Both the position numbers and the translations under genes were made by a program. 64,000 nt of DNA. Origin: Datisca glomerata (taxonomy: Eukaryota > Streptophyta > Magnoliopsida > Cucurbitales > Datiscaceae). The notes under the pieces were generated by a model. It had not been told where the DNA came from and searched no databases. It saw nothing but the letters and a program-made list of their open reading frames with translations. The stretch covers positions 248,001 to 312,000 of the forward strand of contig QANY01013766.1 in the NCBI GenBank assembly GCA_003255025.1. Direction: 5' to 3'. Positions 44,836 through 56,150 of the stretch are shown piece by piece (the first letter of the stretch is position 1; each line of letters opens with the position of its first letter).

Positions 44836-45720
44836 GGATGTGGCTTCAGGTGAGGTCTTTTATCTGAAGGTTCCATATCCTCGTGTGCTACGAAATATTA
44901 TGGTGGTCCTTTTACCCTTGGTAGGGTCATTTTCCATATCATCTTTAGTGATAAGGACGCCTCATCATGCCATGGCCTTAGATGAGGTCTTTTCATCCGA
45001 GGGTTCTATGACATCAGGTGCTATGAAATATTGCCATGGTCTTTTTCCAAATCATCTCATTGATAAGGATGCCTCTTTTGGTCATTGCCTTGGGTAAGGT
45101 CTTTTTTCCCTACGTAGGGTCTCTTTCTAGTTTATCTTATGTGATAAGGATGCCTCTAAGCCATGATACTGGGTGAGGTCTTTCATCCGATGGTTCAATG
45201 TCCTCGAGTGCCATGAAATATTACCGTGATCCTTTCATCCTATGCAAAGTCCTTCTCCAATCATATTAAGTAATAGGAGGCCTCATATGGCTGTGGCCAT
45301 GGATGAGGTCTTCTTTCTGAGGGTTCTATGACCTCGGGCGCCCTATACAAGATCTTTTTTCTCCAGATCATCTCGCGTGATAATAAGGCATCATCTTAAT
45401 CATAGTTTTGGATAAGGTCTTCCATCTGAGGATTCTATGACCTTGGGCACCATGATATATTATCATGGTATTTTCGCCCCATGCAAGGACATTTCTTCAG
45501 ATCATCTTAAGTGATAAGGAGGCCTTGTTAGGCCCTCACCTTGGTTGAGGTCTTTCAACCAAGAGTTCCATGATCTCGGGTGCCACGAAGTATTACCGTG
45601 GCCTTTTTACCTTATGTAGGGTGTTTCTCTATATCATCTTAAGTTATAAGGAGGCCTCATTTGGCTATGACCTTGGGTAAGGTCTTCCATCCGAGGGTTC
45701 AACGACCTCGGGCGTGCTTT
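44836..45720 (+). repeat. tandem repeat of about 130-bp units in the gypsy element
   Basis: The phrase G.TGAGGTCTT.CATCCGAGG begins units near 44851, 44982, 45095, 45172, 45302, 45411, 45543 and 45677. Each unit continues with GGTTC.ATGACCTCGGG, a GAAATATTACCGTGG-like block and GTGATAAGGAGGCCTCAT. Spacing is 110-134 bp except for one short unit (77 bp). The block lies between integrase and the antisense ORF. Confidence 0.9.
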
Positions 45721-45911
45721 ATATTTTCCTTAGAACAAGATTCATCATTTGATAAATAATCTAAATAATACTTCTTAAAACTTAACTTTGTTGTGAATAC
45801 AACTCATTGAAATAAATTTCTAAAGAAATTAAACTAAAAAAAACACTTAGTGATTGTAAATCCTTAAGCTAGTCGCATTCCAAATCTTTTGACCGTTCTC
45901 CCTTCTTTTTC

Positions 45912-46976
45912 TTAGAAAACATATGTCCCTGGTCTGATGATTCTTGCTATGATATAAGGACTTTCCCAATTTGGGAAAAGTTTACCCACTCCATGCTCTT
46001 GAATATTCTGATATAAATTTTCAGAGCACATTGTCCCCAACTGTGAATTTGTGGATGTTGACACATTTGTTAAAGTATTGGGATGCTTTCTGCGCATACG
46101 CTTCAAGTTTTATGAGTGCTAACTCCCTTTTTCCTCTAAGGAATCTAGTGCTTGGTTCATGGATCCTCCATTGTTGTCCACTTCCGTGAGATTTGCCCTA
46201 ATATTGGGCATCCCAATCTCAACTGGAATGACGGCCTCAACTCCGTAGACCAGAGAGAAAGGCGTCTCTCTTGTGGGAGCCCTCTTTGTGGTCTTATATG
46301 CCCATAACACGACTAGGAGCCTTTCGACCCATTTTCTCTTAGCTTGGCAGAGCCTCTTTTTAAATGTGTTCAAGATTGTTTTGTTAGAGGCTTCGGCTTG
46401 CTCATTCACCTGCGGGTTCCTAGGGGTTGAAAAATGAAGTTGAATACCCAACTCCTTGTAAAACGCCTTCATTATTCTTCATGAAAACTGTGATTCATTG
46501 TATGCAATTATGACCTTCGGTATCATGAATCTACACATGACGTTTTTCCAGATAAACCCCTTGACCTTCTTTTATTTTATGTTAGTGAAAGATTCTACTT
46601 CTACCCACTTGGAAAAATAATTAGTGATTATGAGTAGAAATCTTCTCTGACCAGGTGCAGGTGGCATCAGGCCCATTATGTCCATCACCCATTATATGAA
46701 TGGCCATGGAATGATTGTGGGGGTTAGTTCTTTTGGTGGTCGTTTTGGTATCAATGCATACCTCTGAGACTTATCACATTTAGCTACATACTCCGCTGCG
46801 TCAACATCCATACTAGGCCAAAAGTATCCCATCCTGTGGGCTTTCCTACTCATTGATCTCCCTCCTGAGTGGTTTCCACATCGCCCTTCATGTAATTTTT
46901 CCATCACATACTGAGTTTCCATCGGATGGAGATATCTCAAATACGGCCGTGTATGATCTTCTATATAAGACTCCAT
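45912..46976 (-). pseudogene. gypsy integrase
   Basis: The 46976-46692 frame shows the HHCC zinc-binding head (HEGRCGNHSGGRSMSRKAHR, then CDKSQRYA). The core continues with PAPGQRRFLLIITNYFSKWV. The second catalytic position reads AYNESQF where the family has DNGTQF, so Asp is lost. The third motif, NPQVNEQAEASNKTIL, keeps its Glu (46472-46119). The C-terminal motif GKLFPNWESPYIIARIIRPG (46106-45912) is typical of Tat-like elements. Stops separate the pieces. Confidence 0.9.
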
Positions 46977-47149
46977 TCAAGAATAAAGGGCATCTCAAAT
47001 ACCCTCATCCAAGGGTACCCTCTGATATGTAACTAATGAGGGGGTTCATCTAACTAGGTTGGATCGTCTGAGCTACCCTTGGATGAGGTTCCACGTTGTT
47101 GACACTAGCCACTGATCGATCTACAGCCAACTCTGGAAGGAACCTGGCC

Positions 47150-48300
47150 GAGATAATTCTCCTCATATATGTGTCAATGGCCAAGGCTAAAGTTGTCAGG
47201 GCGTCTGAGTGACTATTCTCTATTCTAGGTAGCTACTCTATGGAGAACTCCTTAAATAATATCTTCAATTCCATTACCTTGCTCTAATATGCCCCCATCC
47301 TAGTATCCTTAGTTTGAAAATTGTCGTACACTTGATTAACTATCAGCGGAGAGTCGTTGAACACCCTCAATCGATCTGCCCCCACGTCTTTGGCTAGCTT
47401 CATTCCCGCGAGTAAAGCTTCATACTCGGACTCATTGTTTGAGGTCCTGAATCCAAAGCGTAGCGCCCTATCAATTACGTTCTTATCTTGTGTCTTAAGT
47501 ATCAGCCCAGCTCAACATCCGCGTGCGTTTGCTAAGACCTCAACATAAAGTTCCATTTTCGTGTCTGAGGGATGCTCTCTTACCAATATTGCACTCATCT
47601 GATCAGGATTAGCCTCGATCCCACGACTTGTGACAAGATGCCCCAAAAACCTCCCTGATGACACACAAAAAGAGCATTTTGAAGGGTTAAGTTTCATATC
47701 AAATTATTAAGTACCTCAAACTCTTGCCTTAGGTTTGATATGTCGTCCTACGCATGGACAAACGTTTCCATCATATCATCAATGTATACTTTCATCATCT
47801 TCCCTAGGTACTCTAGGAACATCTTATTAACTAAATGTTGATAGATAGCTCTTACATTTTTCAGTCCGAACGGCATAACTTTGTAGCAATAAATCCCCCT
47901 CTCAATCACAAAGGATGTATTTTCTTTATCTAAGGGGTGCATGAGTATCTAATTAAATCTGGAGAAAACATCTATGGGATTGAGCATCTCGTGCCCTATT
48001 GTTGTGTCCACCAGCTGATCGATTTTTGGAAGAGGGAAGTTGTCTTTCGGAGATGCTTTATTAAGATAAGTGAGTCTATAAAGACCTTCCACTTTCCATT
48101 CTTCTCCTTGACTACCACCACATTGGCCAACCAATCTGGATAATGTACCTCTCTGATAAATCCTGCATCCAAAAGCCTCTGCACTTCCTCATTGATGACC
48201 TTATTTCTGTCTGACTGGCTTATGAGCTGGGTCCATCTCAAACTTATGCGAGATCATTGATGGCTCAATTTCAAGGGAAAGTCTGCCAATTCCATCTGAG
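47150..48300 (-). pseudogene. gypsy reverse transcriptase and RNase H
   Basis: RT motifs: EEVQRLLDAGFIREVHYPDW, NVVVVKEKNGKWK, KASPKDNFPLPKIDQLVDTT, DKENTSFVIERGIYCYKVMP, FGLKNVRAIYQHLVNKMF and KVYIDDMM, the YIDD active site, then LNPSKCSFCVSSGRFLGHLV. After NPDQMSAI the frame passes directly to ELYVEVLANARGC and RALRFGFRTSNNESEYEALL (RNase H), so the connection domain, normally well over 100 residues, is missing. Several stops occur. Confidence 0.9.
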
Positions 48301-48479
48301 ATATTCCAAGCGAAAGTATGGTAATTTCCTCTCAAAAGAGAGACATTTCACTTCTCAGCAGATCTCTCAAGTCCAAGCCTATGCTTACGACCCTCTTGGG
48401 GTTTGAAGGATGAATCAAGACCTCCACCATTTCTTTAATGGGTGGTGCATCTGAGGTCTAACCCTATCCATTTAGTTGC

Positions 48480-48890
48480 TATTATTCTGACTTCTCCTTG
48501 AAGCTAGTAAGGTAACAACATCTGGAGTTGGGAATTTGATCTTATGATGGAAGGATGAGGGGATTACCTTCATCACGTGTACCCATGGTCTTCCTACAAT
48601 GGCTTGTAGGCTGTCATCAGATTGATGATTTTTGTTTCACGGGGGGTAATGTACTCTGACCATATTCACGTCTATAAACTCAATCTTCTGGTAATGCTCA
48701 TCATTTTTTGCCAATGAGAATACTGGCAGATGGGCAGCTTTTAAGTTCCCTTTTCTTGTCGAGGTACTTGCTCCTCCACTTGATTTTCCTCCACGGATCA
48801 TGTGCACGACCCGTCTATCAGTATTTTCTTCAATGGGTTTATCATTAACCTCTCCCCTCACTCTAAGATATATGACATTTGACAGGATTA
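48480..48890 (-). pseudogene. gypsy protease region, catalytic part deleted
   Basis: The 48861-48637 frame has RRVVHMIRGGKSSGGAST, the segment that precedes the protease in Tat-type elements. It soon joins TAYKPL and GRPWVHVMKVIPSSFHHKIK (about 48620-48540), which normally follows the protease. The D-[TN]-G-S active-site block between them is absent. Confidence 0.7.
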
Positions 48891-49389
48891 AAATACAAGA
48901 TATACCTTCTCCTCTTATTAAAAACTAAAAACAACAAAAGATTTTAAGAATAAAATAAAATTTATTCATGTTCAAAGTAAAAAAAAATGGGTGGCAAAAT
49001 AGACGCGAGACTTTGAACAAAAATTGGAGACCCTTAACATTTCATTCTCGAGCTCTCTCAATAATGGCTTGATATTCTTCTCCATTTTCATATCAGAGAA
49101 TCTCAAATCGTTGCTTCTCTCTGAAAATCGATTCATCTCAAGTCTTTAGAACATTTGGCCTTTCTCCCTCTCTCTCTCGATTCTTCTCCAGATTAAAGCA
49201 CATATAAGATCCTCACATCTTCTCCCTCTCAAATGACCTAGGCCTAACCTTCGACGAAGAAGAGAGAGTAGAGCTCATTGATTAACTTCTCTCTCACTCT
49301 CTCGTTCAAAGACAGAGGGAACTAGGGTTTTCATTCATTTTTAGGTTTGATTCTCTAGTCTCCTTCACTTCTAATTTTTAAGTCTTTGC

Positions 49390-49515
49390 ATGTCCTTCAC
49401 TTCTGTTGATAAGATGCTTAAACGGGATGGTTTGTTCAATCTCACTACCCAGACTTTACATCAAGAGCTAATTGATGCTGGGTTATCTCCTCTGCTAATA
49501 ACAGAGCTTGTCACA
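49390..49515 (+). pseudogene. farnesylcysteine lyase (prenylcysteine oxidase) exon fragment
   Basis: The plus strand encodes SVDKMLKRDGLFNLTTQTLH followed by QELIDAGLSPLLITELVTV, then passes into non-coding DNA at a possible donor (ACA|GTAATA). The pattern (EGMLKWAGLYNLT..., ...SPLLINELVTVITR) is that of plant FCLY, an FAD-dependent enzyme that breaks down farnesylcysteine. Only one exon is present, with no start or FAD-binding motif, so it is a captured fragment. The identification is from memory of the family. Confidence 0.75.
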
Positions 49516-49639
49516 GTAATATTTTCACTCATTTTCTCACTCGTGTTTCTTGCTTTCACCTGTTAGAATTGATCTTTGTCACTCTCTAATGTTTTATAAT
49601 TTTCTGTTAGAACTGAGCTTCTATAATATAGGATCCTTA

Positions 49640-49765
49640 CTGATTTAGGTCAGGGTTCCATGCATTTTAGTTGTATTTGGAAGGGTCTAGAGACTTATGA
49701 TAGAATCTGGATGACTCGTTCGTTGCTTCCTCCACATAAGCTTTACTTAAGTGGTCTTGCATTAT
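49640..49765 (+). other. coding-like segment, unidentified
   Basis: One frame reads GSMHFSCIWKGLETYDRIWM and then TRSLLPPHKLYLSG without a stop. It lies between the FCLY and SPPL pieces. It does not fit either family as I know it and may be a third captured fragment. Confidence 0.3.
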
Positions 49766-49809
49766 AATTTATTATTTTACTGGTATGTTATCCATGACCT
49801 GTTATAACT

Positions 49810-51400
49810 AGAGATATCGTTCACGGTGATGATTTAATTCCCAAGAAGCCTGGCTGTGAGAATGACTTCATTCTGGTACGTATAGTGATGCTTTTCACGT
49901 CGACCATTTTCTTATCTCTTTGATTTAGCTATTGGGTTTTGCTTAATCAAGCATTTTCTTTCAATTTGAGTATGGTTTTATCTTAGGTTCACTCGCATTC
50001 TATTTCCTGCTATGATTGGTTTGGCTATGTCAATGGTGTTGCTGGATGGTTCAATTTTTGTGTAATTTAGATTTTAGAGTTCATAGCACATCCTCAAGAA
50101 AACTTTGGATTAATGTCAATTGCAATTTTTTTAGTAAAATATGATTCTCATTATTCTACTCTGAATTTGGTTTTGTTCTACCATTAAGTCACAGAATCAC
50201 ATGTGCCAAAAAGGTTTTTTATTTATTCAGATCTTTTTTCCTCAGTTCAACTGCAGTTTTCCCTACCATGTGTCATCATTTATGGAACTTGCTTTACTTT
50301 TTGGGAGGCTTTTTTTGCATTTTATAAGTGGTGATATTTTTTCTAGTGAAATTTAGATGAATTTATGATAAATGTTATGTCTGGTACTCTAGTTTTTGGG
50401 AAGTTATTAAATCATTGAGTTGTCGTGAGTAAAACTGTCTACTAAAGATGATGATTGAGTTTTTTTCCTCCCTCTCTTTCAATTATGTATCTTTTTCTAT
50501 CTGATTTGTCTATAATTCTATAGAAATTTACTAAATTTTTAGTTAAAAGATCATATGATCTACAAGAAAAGTTAAATTTGACTTATTCTCTACATGCATG
50601 AATTAATCATTTATCTTTGTGTTTATCACTTAGGTGAAAGTTCAAACTTGTTTTGACGGTGTAGAAGCAAGAGAATTTGTCGGAGTTGGTGCTAGATTCA
50701 GCATTACCATTGTCTCAAAGGAAAAAAATGCAAACTAAACAACCAAAGCAAATAATGCAGAAGTTGTTGGTGCTTCAGCTATTCTGATAATAAATAACCA
50801 GAAAGGTAATCAATATATCTTTTTTTGTTGAATTTAGACTGGAACCAGGAAGTTTTACAGAATGCAGTAATTAGTATTGTACAAATATTGATCTGACTCT
50901 TACTGTAATTTCATTTCAAGCTCAAAAGCTTATGGCTGACGAAAATTTAAGAAAGAATAAGAAACGTTTATGTGAAGAAGGGGAAGTAATCAAGATGCAA
51001 CAAATTTCTCACATGAACCATTTTCTACCATTTTTGAAGTTACACTAAACCTTGTCTCTTTACCCAGCAGAACTTTACAAGTTCTGGTACAAGCTTGGAG
51101 AAGATGCTACTTGATATTTCATCTTTAATTTTTTTTTTCAAATTTCTAATTTTATAGAAAATTAAAATACTAATTGGATTGATTTTAACTCTTGCCTCAA
51201 TATTTTTGTTTTTATTTTAAAATTCTTTTAGACTTTCTGTAGTGTCTGTTCAGCTGTATTCTCTACCCCAACCAGCAGTTGACACAGCCGAAGTATTTTT
51301 ATGGTTAATGGTTGTTGATACCATCCTTTGTGCATCTTATTGGTCTTCATGGAGTGCCAGGGAAGCAACTATTGAACGCGATAAACTACTAAAGCTCTCT
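49810..51400 (+). pseudogene. signal peptide peptidase-like (SPPL2-5 type) gene fragment
   Basis: Pieces in gene order: DIVHGDDLIPKKPGCENDF (about 49810-49876, donor GTACGT); VKVQTCFDGVEAREFVGVGA, RFSITIVSKEKNAN, then TTKANNAEVVGASAILIINN (50635-50805, donor GTAATC); SGTSLEKMLLDISS (about 51080-51123); [40 protein letters not shown] and [11 protein letters not shown] (51242-51394). These are the lumenal protease-associated domain and first membrane segment of plant SPPL intramembrane aspartyl proteases. The catalytic YD and GLGD motifs are absent. Stops and missing exons show it is non-functional. Confidence 0.85.
50922..51045 (+). other. coding-like segment between SPPL pieces, unidentified
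   Basis: The frame AQKLMADENLRKNKKRLCEE continues open to about 51045. It is highly charged, does not match the SPPL order and could be an inserted fragment of another gene. Confidence 0.25.
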
Positions 51401-51564
51401 ATTTGCTATCTTTCTAAATAAGTCAAGAAGACTCTCTTTACTGCTTTGAAAAAGTTGGTACTAAGCATTTCTAATGTTTCTAGTAGTTCATTGAGAAAGA
51501 AGGGGTATGTACAATAGGCCAAAATAATGTTTATTATGTTACTCTATATTACTCCACTTTTTAA

Positions 51565-52165
51565 AAAATATATGGTACTCTTTATTAAGCATATAATTAT
51601 ATGTTGCTGATGATTGCTTGTTTGCAGGTATCAGGAACTCTTCAAAACTGTTGTTTTGAAGCAGCAGAACAACTGTAGAATTAGCTCCTAATGCAGAGTT
51701 TCTTTGGCATGTTTTACTTCTTCCAGTTGCTAGTAACAAGGTATTGTTACTAGCTTTATTGATATAGTGTTGTGTGTTTCTGAAATTTCTCTTATAAGAA
51801 TTTTTTTCATCGCCACTGCAATTTTTTTCTTCTCTATTTTCATAAGATCTTTATCAGTTTTGTGGTAGATTTCACTTATACCTTGTATTAGTTTTTGTAT
51901 CTCTATAGATGTTTATTTCACATCTATTCAAAAAGTTGATATGTGTTTTGTTTTTTCCTAACTGTGAGTTATTTTTTTATCTTTGACTATGAATGTGGTC
52001 ATTTGCTTTATTTCTTGTTACGCATTTTTATCAATATTATGGAGAATTGTATTCTACTTGTTTATTCATTGACAAATATATGGTACTCTGTACTAAGTAT
52101 ATAATTATATGATGTTGATGATTGCTTATTTGTAGGTATCTGCAACTCTTTGGAACTGTTCTAAG
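51565..52165 (+). repeat. direct duplication of about 85 bp
   Basis: ATATATGGTACTCT.TA.TAAG, TATAATTATATG, TGATGATTGCTT.TTTG and CAGGTATC.G.AACTCTT occur at about 51567-51650 and again at 52074-52160 in the same order. Both copies include an AG|GTAT.. exon-edge-like motif. Confidence 0.7.
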
Positions 52166-52719
52166 GACTTCTCGGGCTTGAAGAATAAAATTATATTTTT
52201 GAGATTAACTAACATGATTTTGTGCAAATCTTTTTATATTTTTCATTTATTGGAACAATAGTTGCGTGTATAGTATAATGATAAATTAGTTAGTTTTCAA
52301 GTTAGATTTATTTGTAAGTAGATCAAATAAATAATATAAAACTTTGTTGAAATGAGTAAATATAATGTTGTCAATTATTATATTGGTGTTCTTTTGTACT
52401 ATTTAAAATTATCCTTTTGAAAGTGTTTAATATGAATACTTTGAACTTTATGGTATCTCATTTTATAGGATACAAAATACTTGTGGATGTTAATTAACAA
52501 GTATAAAAATACATGTTGAATACATTCAACCGAGGTCCAAAAACCCTATTAAACAATGTTCTATAGGAGTGAAAAAACCCTGTAAAAAGCCAGAGACCAT
52601 AACATTCTTCACAGGAGGCATTGCGCCTTGCAAAAAAATGCTGACTTTTAATATGCAGGGCTGTCACAGGTGCCGCGAGAACCTTATAGATTATTTTTCA
52701 CAGGATTTTCTACCTCTTA

Positions 52720-54330
52720 TACAATATCATATTTCTTGTAGTTCCTCGGCCTCTTGCTGGCTTGCTCCAATAGATATTCCTTCAAGAAGCCTCATTCCAT
52801 CAGAGATTCGATCTCGTGTTTATGCTTCCAACAATAATTTGTGTTATGTCCATAGTCCTTATGGAAATCACAGTATTGGTTCTGATTCTTTCTCCTCTCC
52901 ATCTTTGTCTTCAACACTGGAGGTTGAGAAAGGAGGATCTTACCATCGATTTTGTGAACAAGCTCTTTCAGACTCACCGTTAGTGGTAGAATGTTGAATT
53001 ATGGGATGACTCTTAGTCACAACCTATCTATGACATTGACCCTCTCCCACAACCACTTTCTGTCACTTATTTGGTCTGATATTTCCCTTCGATCTCTATC
53101 GTCTCTTTTGGCACGAGGGGTGCTCTCATGTGTACTCTTCTTTCCTTTCTTCTTTGTCATATCATCATCTAACAAGAAAAATTCGTTGCCCTTACTAAGA
53201 CATTCTATTAGTGTCTTAGGTCTTTTTCAGTGTAGGTATTTGAACATGTTTGTGCCCTTCATCACATTTGATGATTCCAATCTTCTTGTTGTTGAACCTC
53301 TGGATGTATTCTTTCAGGGGTTCATCCTTCTTCTAGACTATGGTAAATAGGTCGTGTGCCTCCTTAATCATTCTTTTAGTACTCTCAAATTATTATATGA
53401 AGATTGTCGCTAGGTGAGAAAATAAATGTATGGACCAGGGTGTTCTCGGCTCCTGAACCATGTGATAGCGGCTCCTTTCAGGCTCGAAGTGAACTGTAGA
53501 CATAGCATGTCCTTTAGAATGCATGCTCCTGACATCACTTGCTTACAGAATAAGACATGATCAGCAGGATCAGAAGTACCGTCATACATTTCAAATTTCA
53601 GAGTGGTGAACCTTTTTGGTGGTGTCATCGATGTGATTCCCACACAAGGGTGACTATGTCAGATCCCGTACTACCGCGACTGAGGTTCTGCTCTTCTCTT
53701 TGTCTTTTGTGTCCAGTGTGTGACTCTCAAATGAAAATCTTTGACCTGCTAAGCAATCTTGTCCGCGTCCCGGTTGTATCCATGCTCCTCATCATGATGC
53801 CTTGATCTTTGGCTTTTAGTTTCATCATGAATCTCGTTGGTCTGATGGGAATGGCTTGAGTACTGAGAGTCCCCTTTGAGTTCATCGCGTGGCTTGGGTA
53901 TGCGAGGTGCAGTCTGACTGTGACCCCTTCCTTCTTGAGCGGAGCGATCTAGTGCTGGGCTATGGCTACGCCTCTTTTCTCTAGTACGTTCGCGTGCTGC
54001 CTGACGTTGGGGCGTGCGTTCCCTTCTTCTATTGATCGTCTCTTTGTTTTAACTTCCCCTCTTCAGGTAGGCACTTTCCTTGGTAAGGTTCTCCACTTTC
54101 TCCAAAAGGAGAGTGGCGGCCAGACATGTACCATTAACTGGTTTTTGACCCGCCAAATTTTTTACTGAAGTTATGTGAATCTAGTCCTGACCTCCCGTTG
54201 CTTCTATTGGATTTATGGGAAGATTTCCCACAGGATATATCTTCATGGTGGGCGTTTTGTCTCGGATTTGCTCTCGTGTTCACCATCACGATATCAAATT
54301 CAATTTTCTTTTTTAACTAAACTTCAAGGA
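52720..54330 (-). pseudogene. gypsy gag
   Basis: The 53643-53410 frame contains PPKRFTTLKFEMYDGTSDPA, DHVLFCKQVMSG and FTSSLKGAAITWF, the core of Ty3/gypsy gag. Upstream (54170-53650) the minus strand is rich in Arg/Glu/Ser, as in Tat gag N-termini. Downstream, 52977-52792 has YCDFHKDYGHNTNYCWKHKH, a CX2CX4HX4C-like knuckle region with HxxGH spacing typical of this group. Stops break the frame, and the junction with protease is lost to the foreign insertion. Confidence 0.85.
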
Positions 54331-54342
54331 AAATCTTCATTC

Positions 54343-54359
54343 CCTACAGGCTGCACCAA
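54343..54359 (-). other. gypsy primer-binding site
   Basis: The minus strand reads TTGGTGCAGCCTGTAGG just after the 5' LTR. It is a degraded form of TTGGCGCCGTCTGTGGG, the usual Tat-type start after the LTR. Confidence 0.6.
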
Positions 54360-54361
54360 AC

Positions 54362-55005
54362 TGTAGATGCTCAAAATCTACCATCGAATCAAATTGTCAC
54401 ACGTCACTCAATGAACTTATTAATCTTCCAAACAATGAAACGATGAAGGATTATTTCAACACTAGTGTGGTTCCCAGCCTATTATACTCTGACGCTCAAG
54501 TTAGTATAATGTCTTTAGTATGATATTATCGAAGATATTATCGAAGACTTAGAGAATGCATACCATTTTTATGAGGGCTCACCCTCTATTTATAATGAAG
54601 GAAGGAGAACACTTTAAAGAATAATCCCTCAAATCAGGTGCTCTCAATTGTTATCTCTATCAGTTGTTATCATATCACTTTAAACAACTTAGAGATTATC
54701 TTGGGGATGTTGAGATCATATCTCTACTACATCATAGGGATGAGCCATTGATCATCATGGTGAGCTCAGTCGTGGTTGAGCACTTAGACATCATAGTGTC
54801 CTCGCTCATAGATGAGCCCTCCGACATCATGGTTTCCTTGGTCATGAATAAGCCCTCGGTCATCCTAGTGACCTTGAGCCTCATAAAGTTGGTCCATCGC
54901 CCAAAACCTTTGCACTGGGATTTTATGTTCCACCCGAAGTATTGGGCCTTGCCTGAAATCTTAATTTGAGGTGGACTCTAGCCCATGTGTTTTTCGTTCC
55001 CCACA
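54362..55005 (-). repeat. 5' LTR of the gypsy element
   Basis: Complete partner of 40565-41160. In minus orientation it starts TGTGGGGAACGAAAAAC and ends ATTTTGAGCATCTACA. Confidence 0.9.
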
Positions 55006-55010
55006 AGTTC
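55006..55010 (+). repeat. 5-bp target duplication, right (AGTTC)
   Basis: Direct repeat of 40560-40564. Confidence 0.8.
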
Positions 55011-55454
55011 CACAATGGTTAAGTTTTATGAGTTGTCTACTAATAAGCGGAAGCGTTAATACTAGAATACATGTTATGTCATATAACACATCAAGTAGAT
55101 ATACAAATGGTAGCACAACTCTATTAATTAATATTTGAAATTCATGTTTGAGGTTTAAAGCTGAACTACCCATGGTGTTTTACTTTATTTATTAAAACAT
55201 TTGTCCACCCTGGAAAAATAGGTAAATGTGAATATAAAAATCACCTTTTGACATGATTAAATATGCGCCCCCCCCACCCCAATTGTAATAAAATTGCACA
55301 TAAACGTAGTTGATTGTACTTGAATTATAGTCATGTAATTCACTACCTTAAGTAAAAAAAACTATATATTTTAACTCAAGCGTCCTCAAATATTCTATTC
55401 ACTCATCCGACACCAAGAAATTGATCACATTTAGGCATAACCATCTCTTACGGC

Positions 55455-56150
55455 ATGTTTACTAAATGGTAAAGGTAATGAATGATATGAAAATGGTAAA
55501 GGGTAAGGTAAAAGAAGAAAAAAAGAATGAAATAATAATAATATTTCCGTTAGATGTGTTTATTAACTGTTTGTAATCGGAATCAGAAATGAGTTATAGA
55601 TCTCTTTAATATGTTTACTAACTATCGGCAACTGGAATCAATCATGTAAAATTACCAGTTTAGCTCAAGATGAACTTTTTTACCTTTTGTGATTTGTTTT
55701 TTTTTTATATTTCTATGAACCTATTTACTTTATTACAAACTTATGTTTAATTTTTAATTTATAAATAATTTAATTTAATTATTTAAAGTAAATTCTATAA
55801 TATAATATTGTATTATCATGAAAATATATGTATCAAATCGATACTTTAAATATTCCATAATATATACGAAAGAGATAGAGGGTATTATCACATCGATACT
55901 TTAAATATTTCATCATGATGGAGTGGTAAGGATAAGTGAGCCCCACATCAAAGAAGGTAAAGGGTAAATATTATTACTATCTATGAAAGGGTAATAGTTT
56001 AACCCAAAAATCAGTAATGAGATTACTGATTTGGAGTGAGACCTACCACTCTTTTACCTTTACTGATTTTGGTAAACAAAGTATTGAGCAAAATCAGTAA
56101 TCATATCATTTCCCCTCTTTCCCTTTATTGATTGGTAAACAAGATCATAA
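55455..56150. mobile_element. possible miniature inverted-repeat element
   Basis: The left end GGCATGTTTACTAAATGGTA and the reverse complement of the right end (GATCTTGTTTACCAATCAAT) are similar. Internal motifs such as GGTAAAGGTAA and TTACCTTTAC mirror each other. It is non-coding and AT-rich. The flanks are TTA and TAA, not a true direct repeat. Confidence 0.4.

Larger units (their letters stand above)
48900..52560 (+). mobile_element. foreign insertion carrying host gene fragments, class unknown (Helitron or Pack-MULE candidate)
   Basis: Gypsy coding sequence stops near 48890 and resumes near 52570-52740. In between, plus-strand exon pieces of at least two unrelated host genes lie in tandem with intron DNA. 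This structure is typical of gene-capturing DNA transposons. I could not find terminal inverted repeats, a target duplication or a clear Helitron 3' hairpin with CTRR, so both borders (about 48870-48960 and 52540-52620) and the class remain open. Confidence 0.6.
40565..55005 (-). mobile_element. Ty3/gypsy retrotransposon, Tat type, 14.4 kb
   Basis: LTRs of about 600-640 bp at both ends, exact 5-bp target duplications (AGTTC), a primer-binding site next to the right (5') LTR and a polypurine tract next to the left (3') LTR define one complete insertion read on the minus strand. The gene order gag-protease-RT-RNase H-integrase, the long region between integrase and the 3' LTR, and the antisense extra ORF there fit the Tat/Retand group. 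The gag-pol region is split by about 3.6 kb of foreign DNA (about 48900-52560). All genes are damaged. Confidence 0.9.

Noticed and set aside
44741..45097. Plus-strand 118-codon frame
   Set aside because: It runs through the 130-bp tandem repeats without the periodic protein pattern expected of a real repeat protein.
48870..49080. Possible MULE terminal repeat (GGGTGGCAAAATAGACGCGAG)
   Set aside because: No inverted counterpart was found near 52500-52620, so I do not call a MULE end.
52569..53350. Plus-strand frames of 142 and 119 codons
   Set aside because: They are antisense to gypsy gag, which has the recognisable zinc knuckle and gag core on the minus strand.
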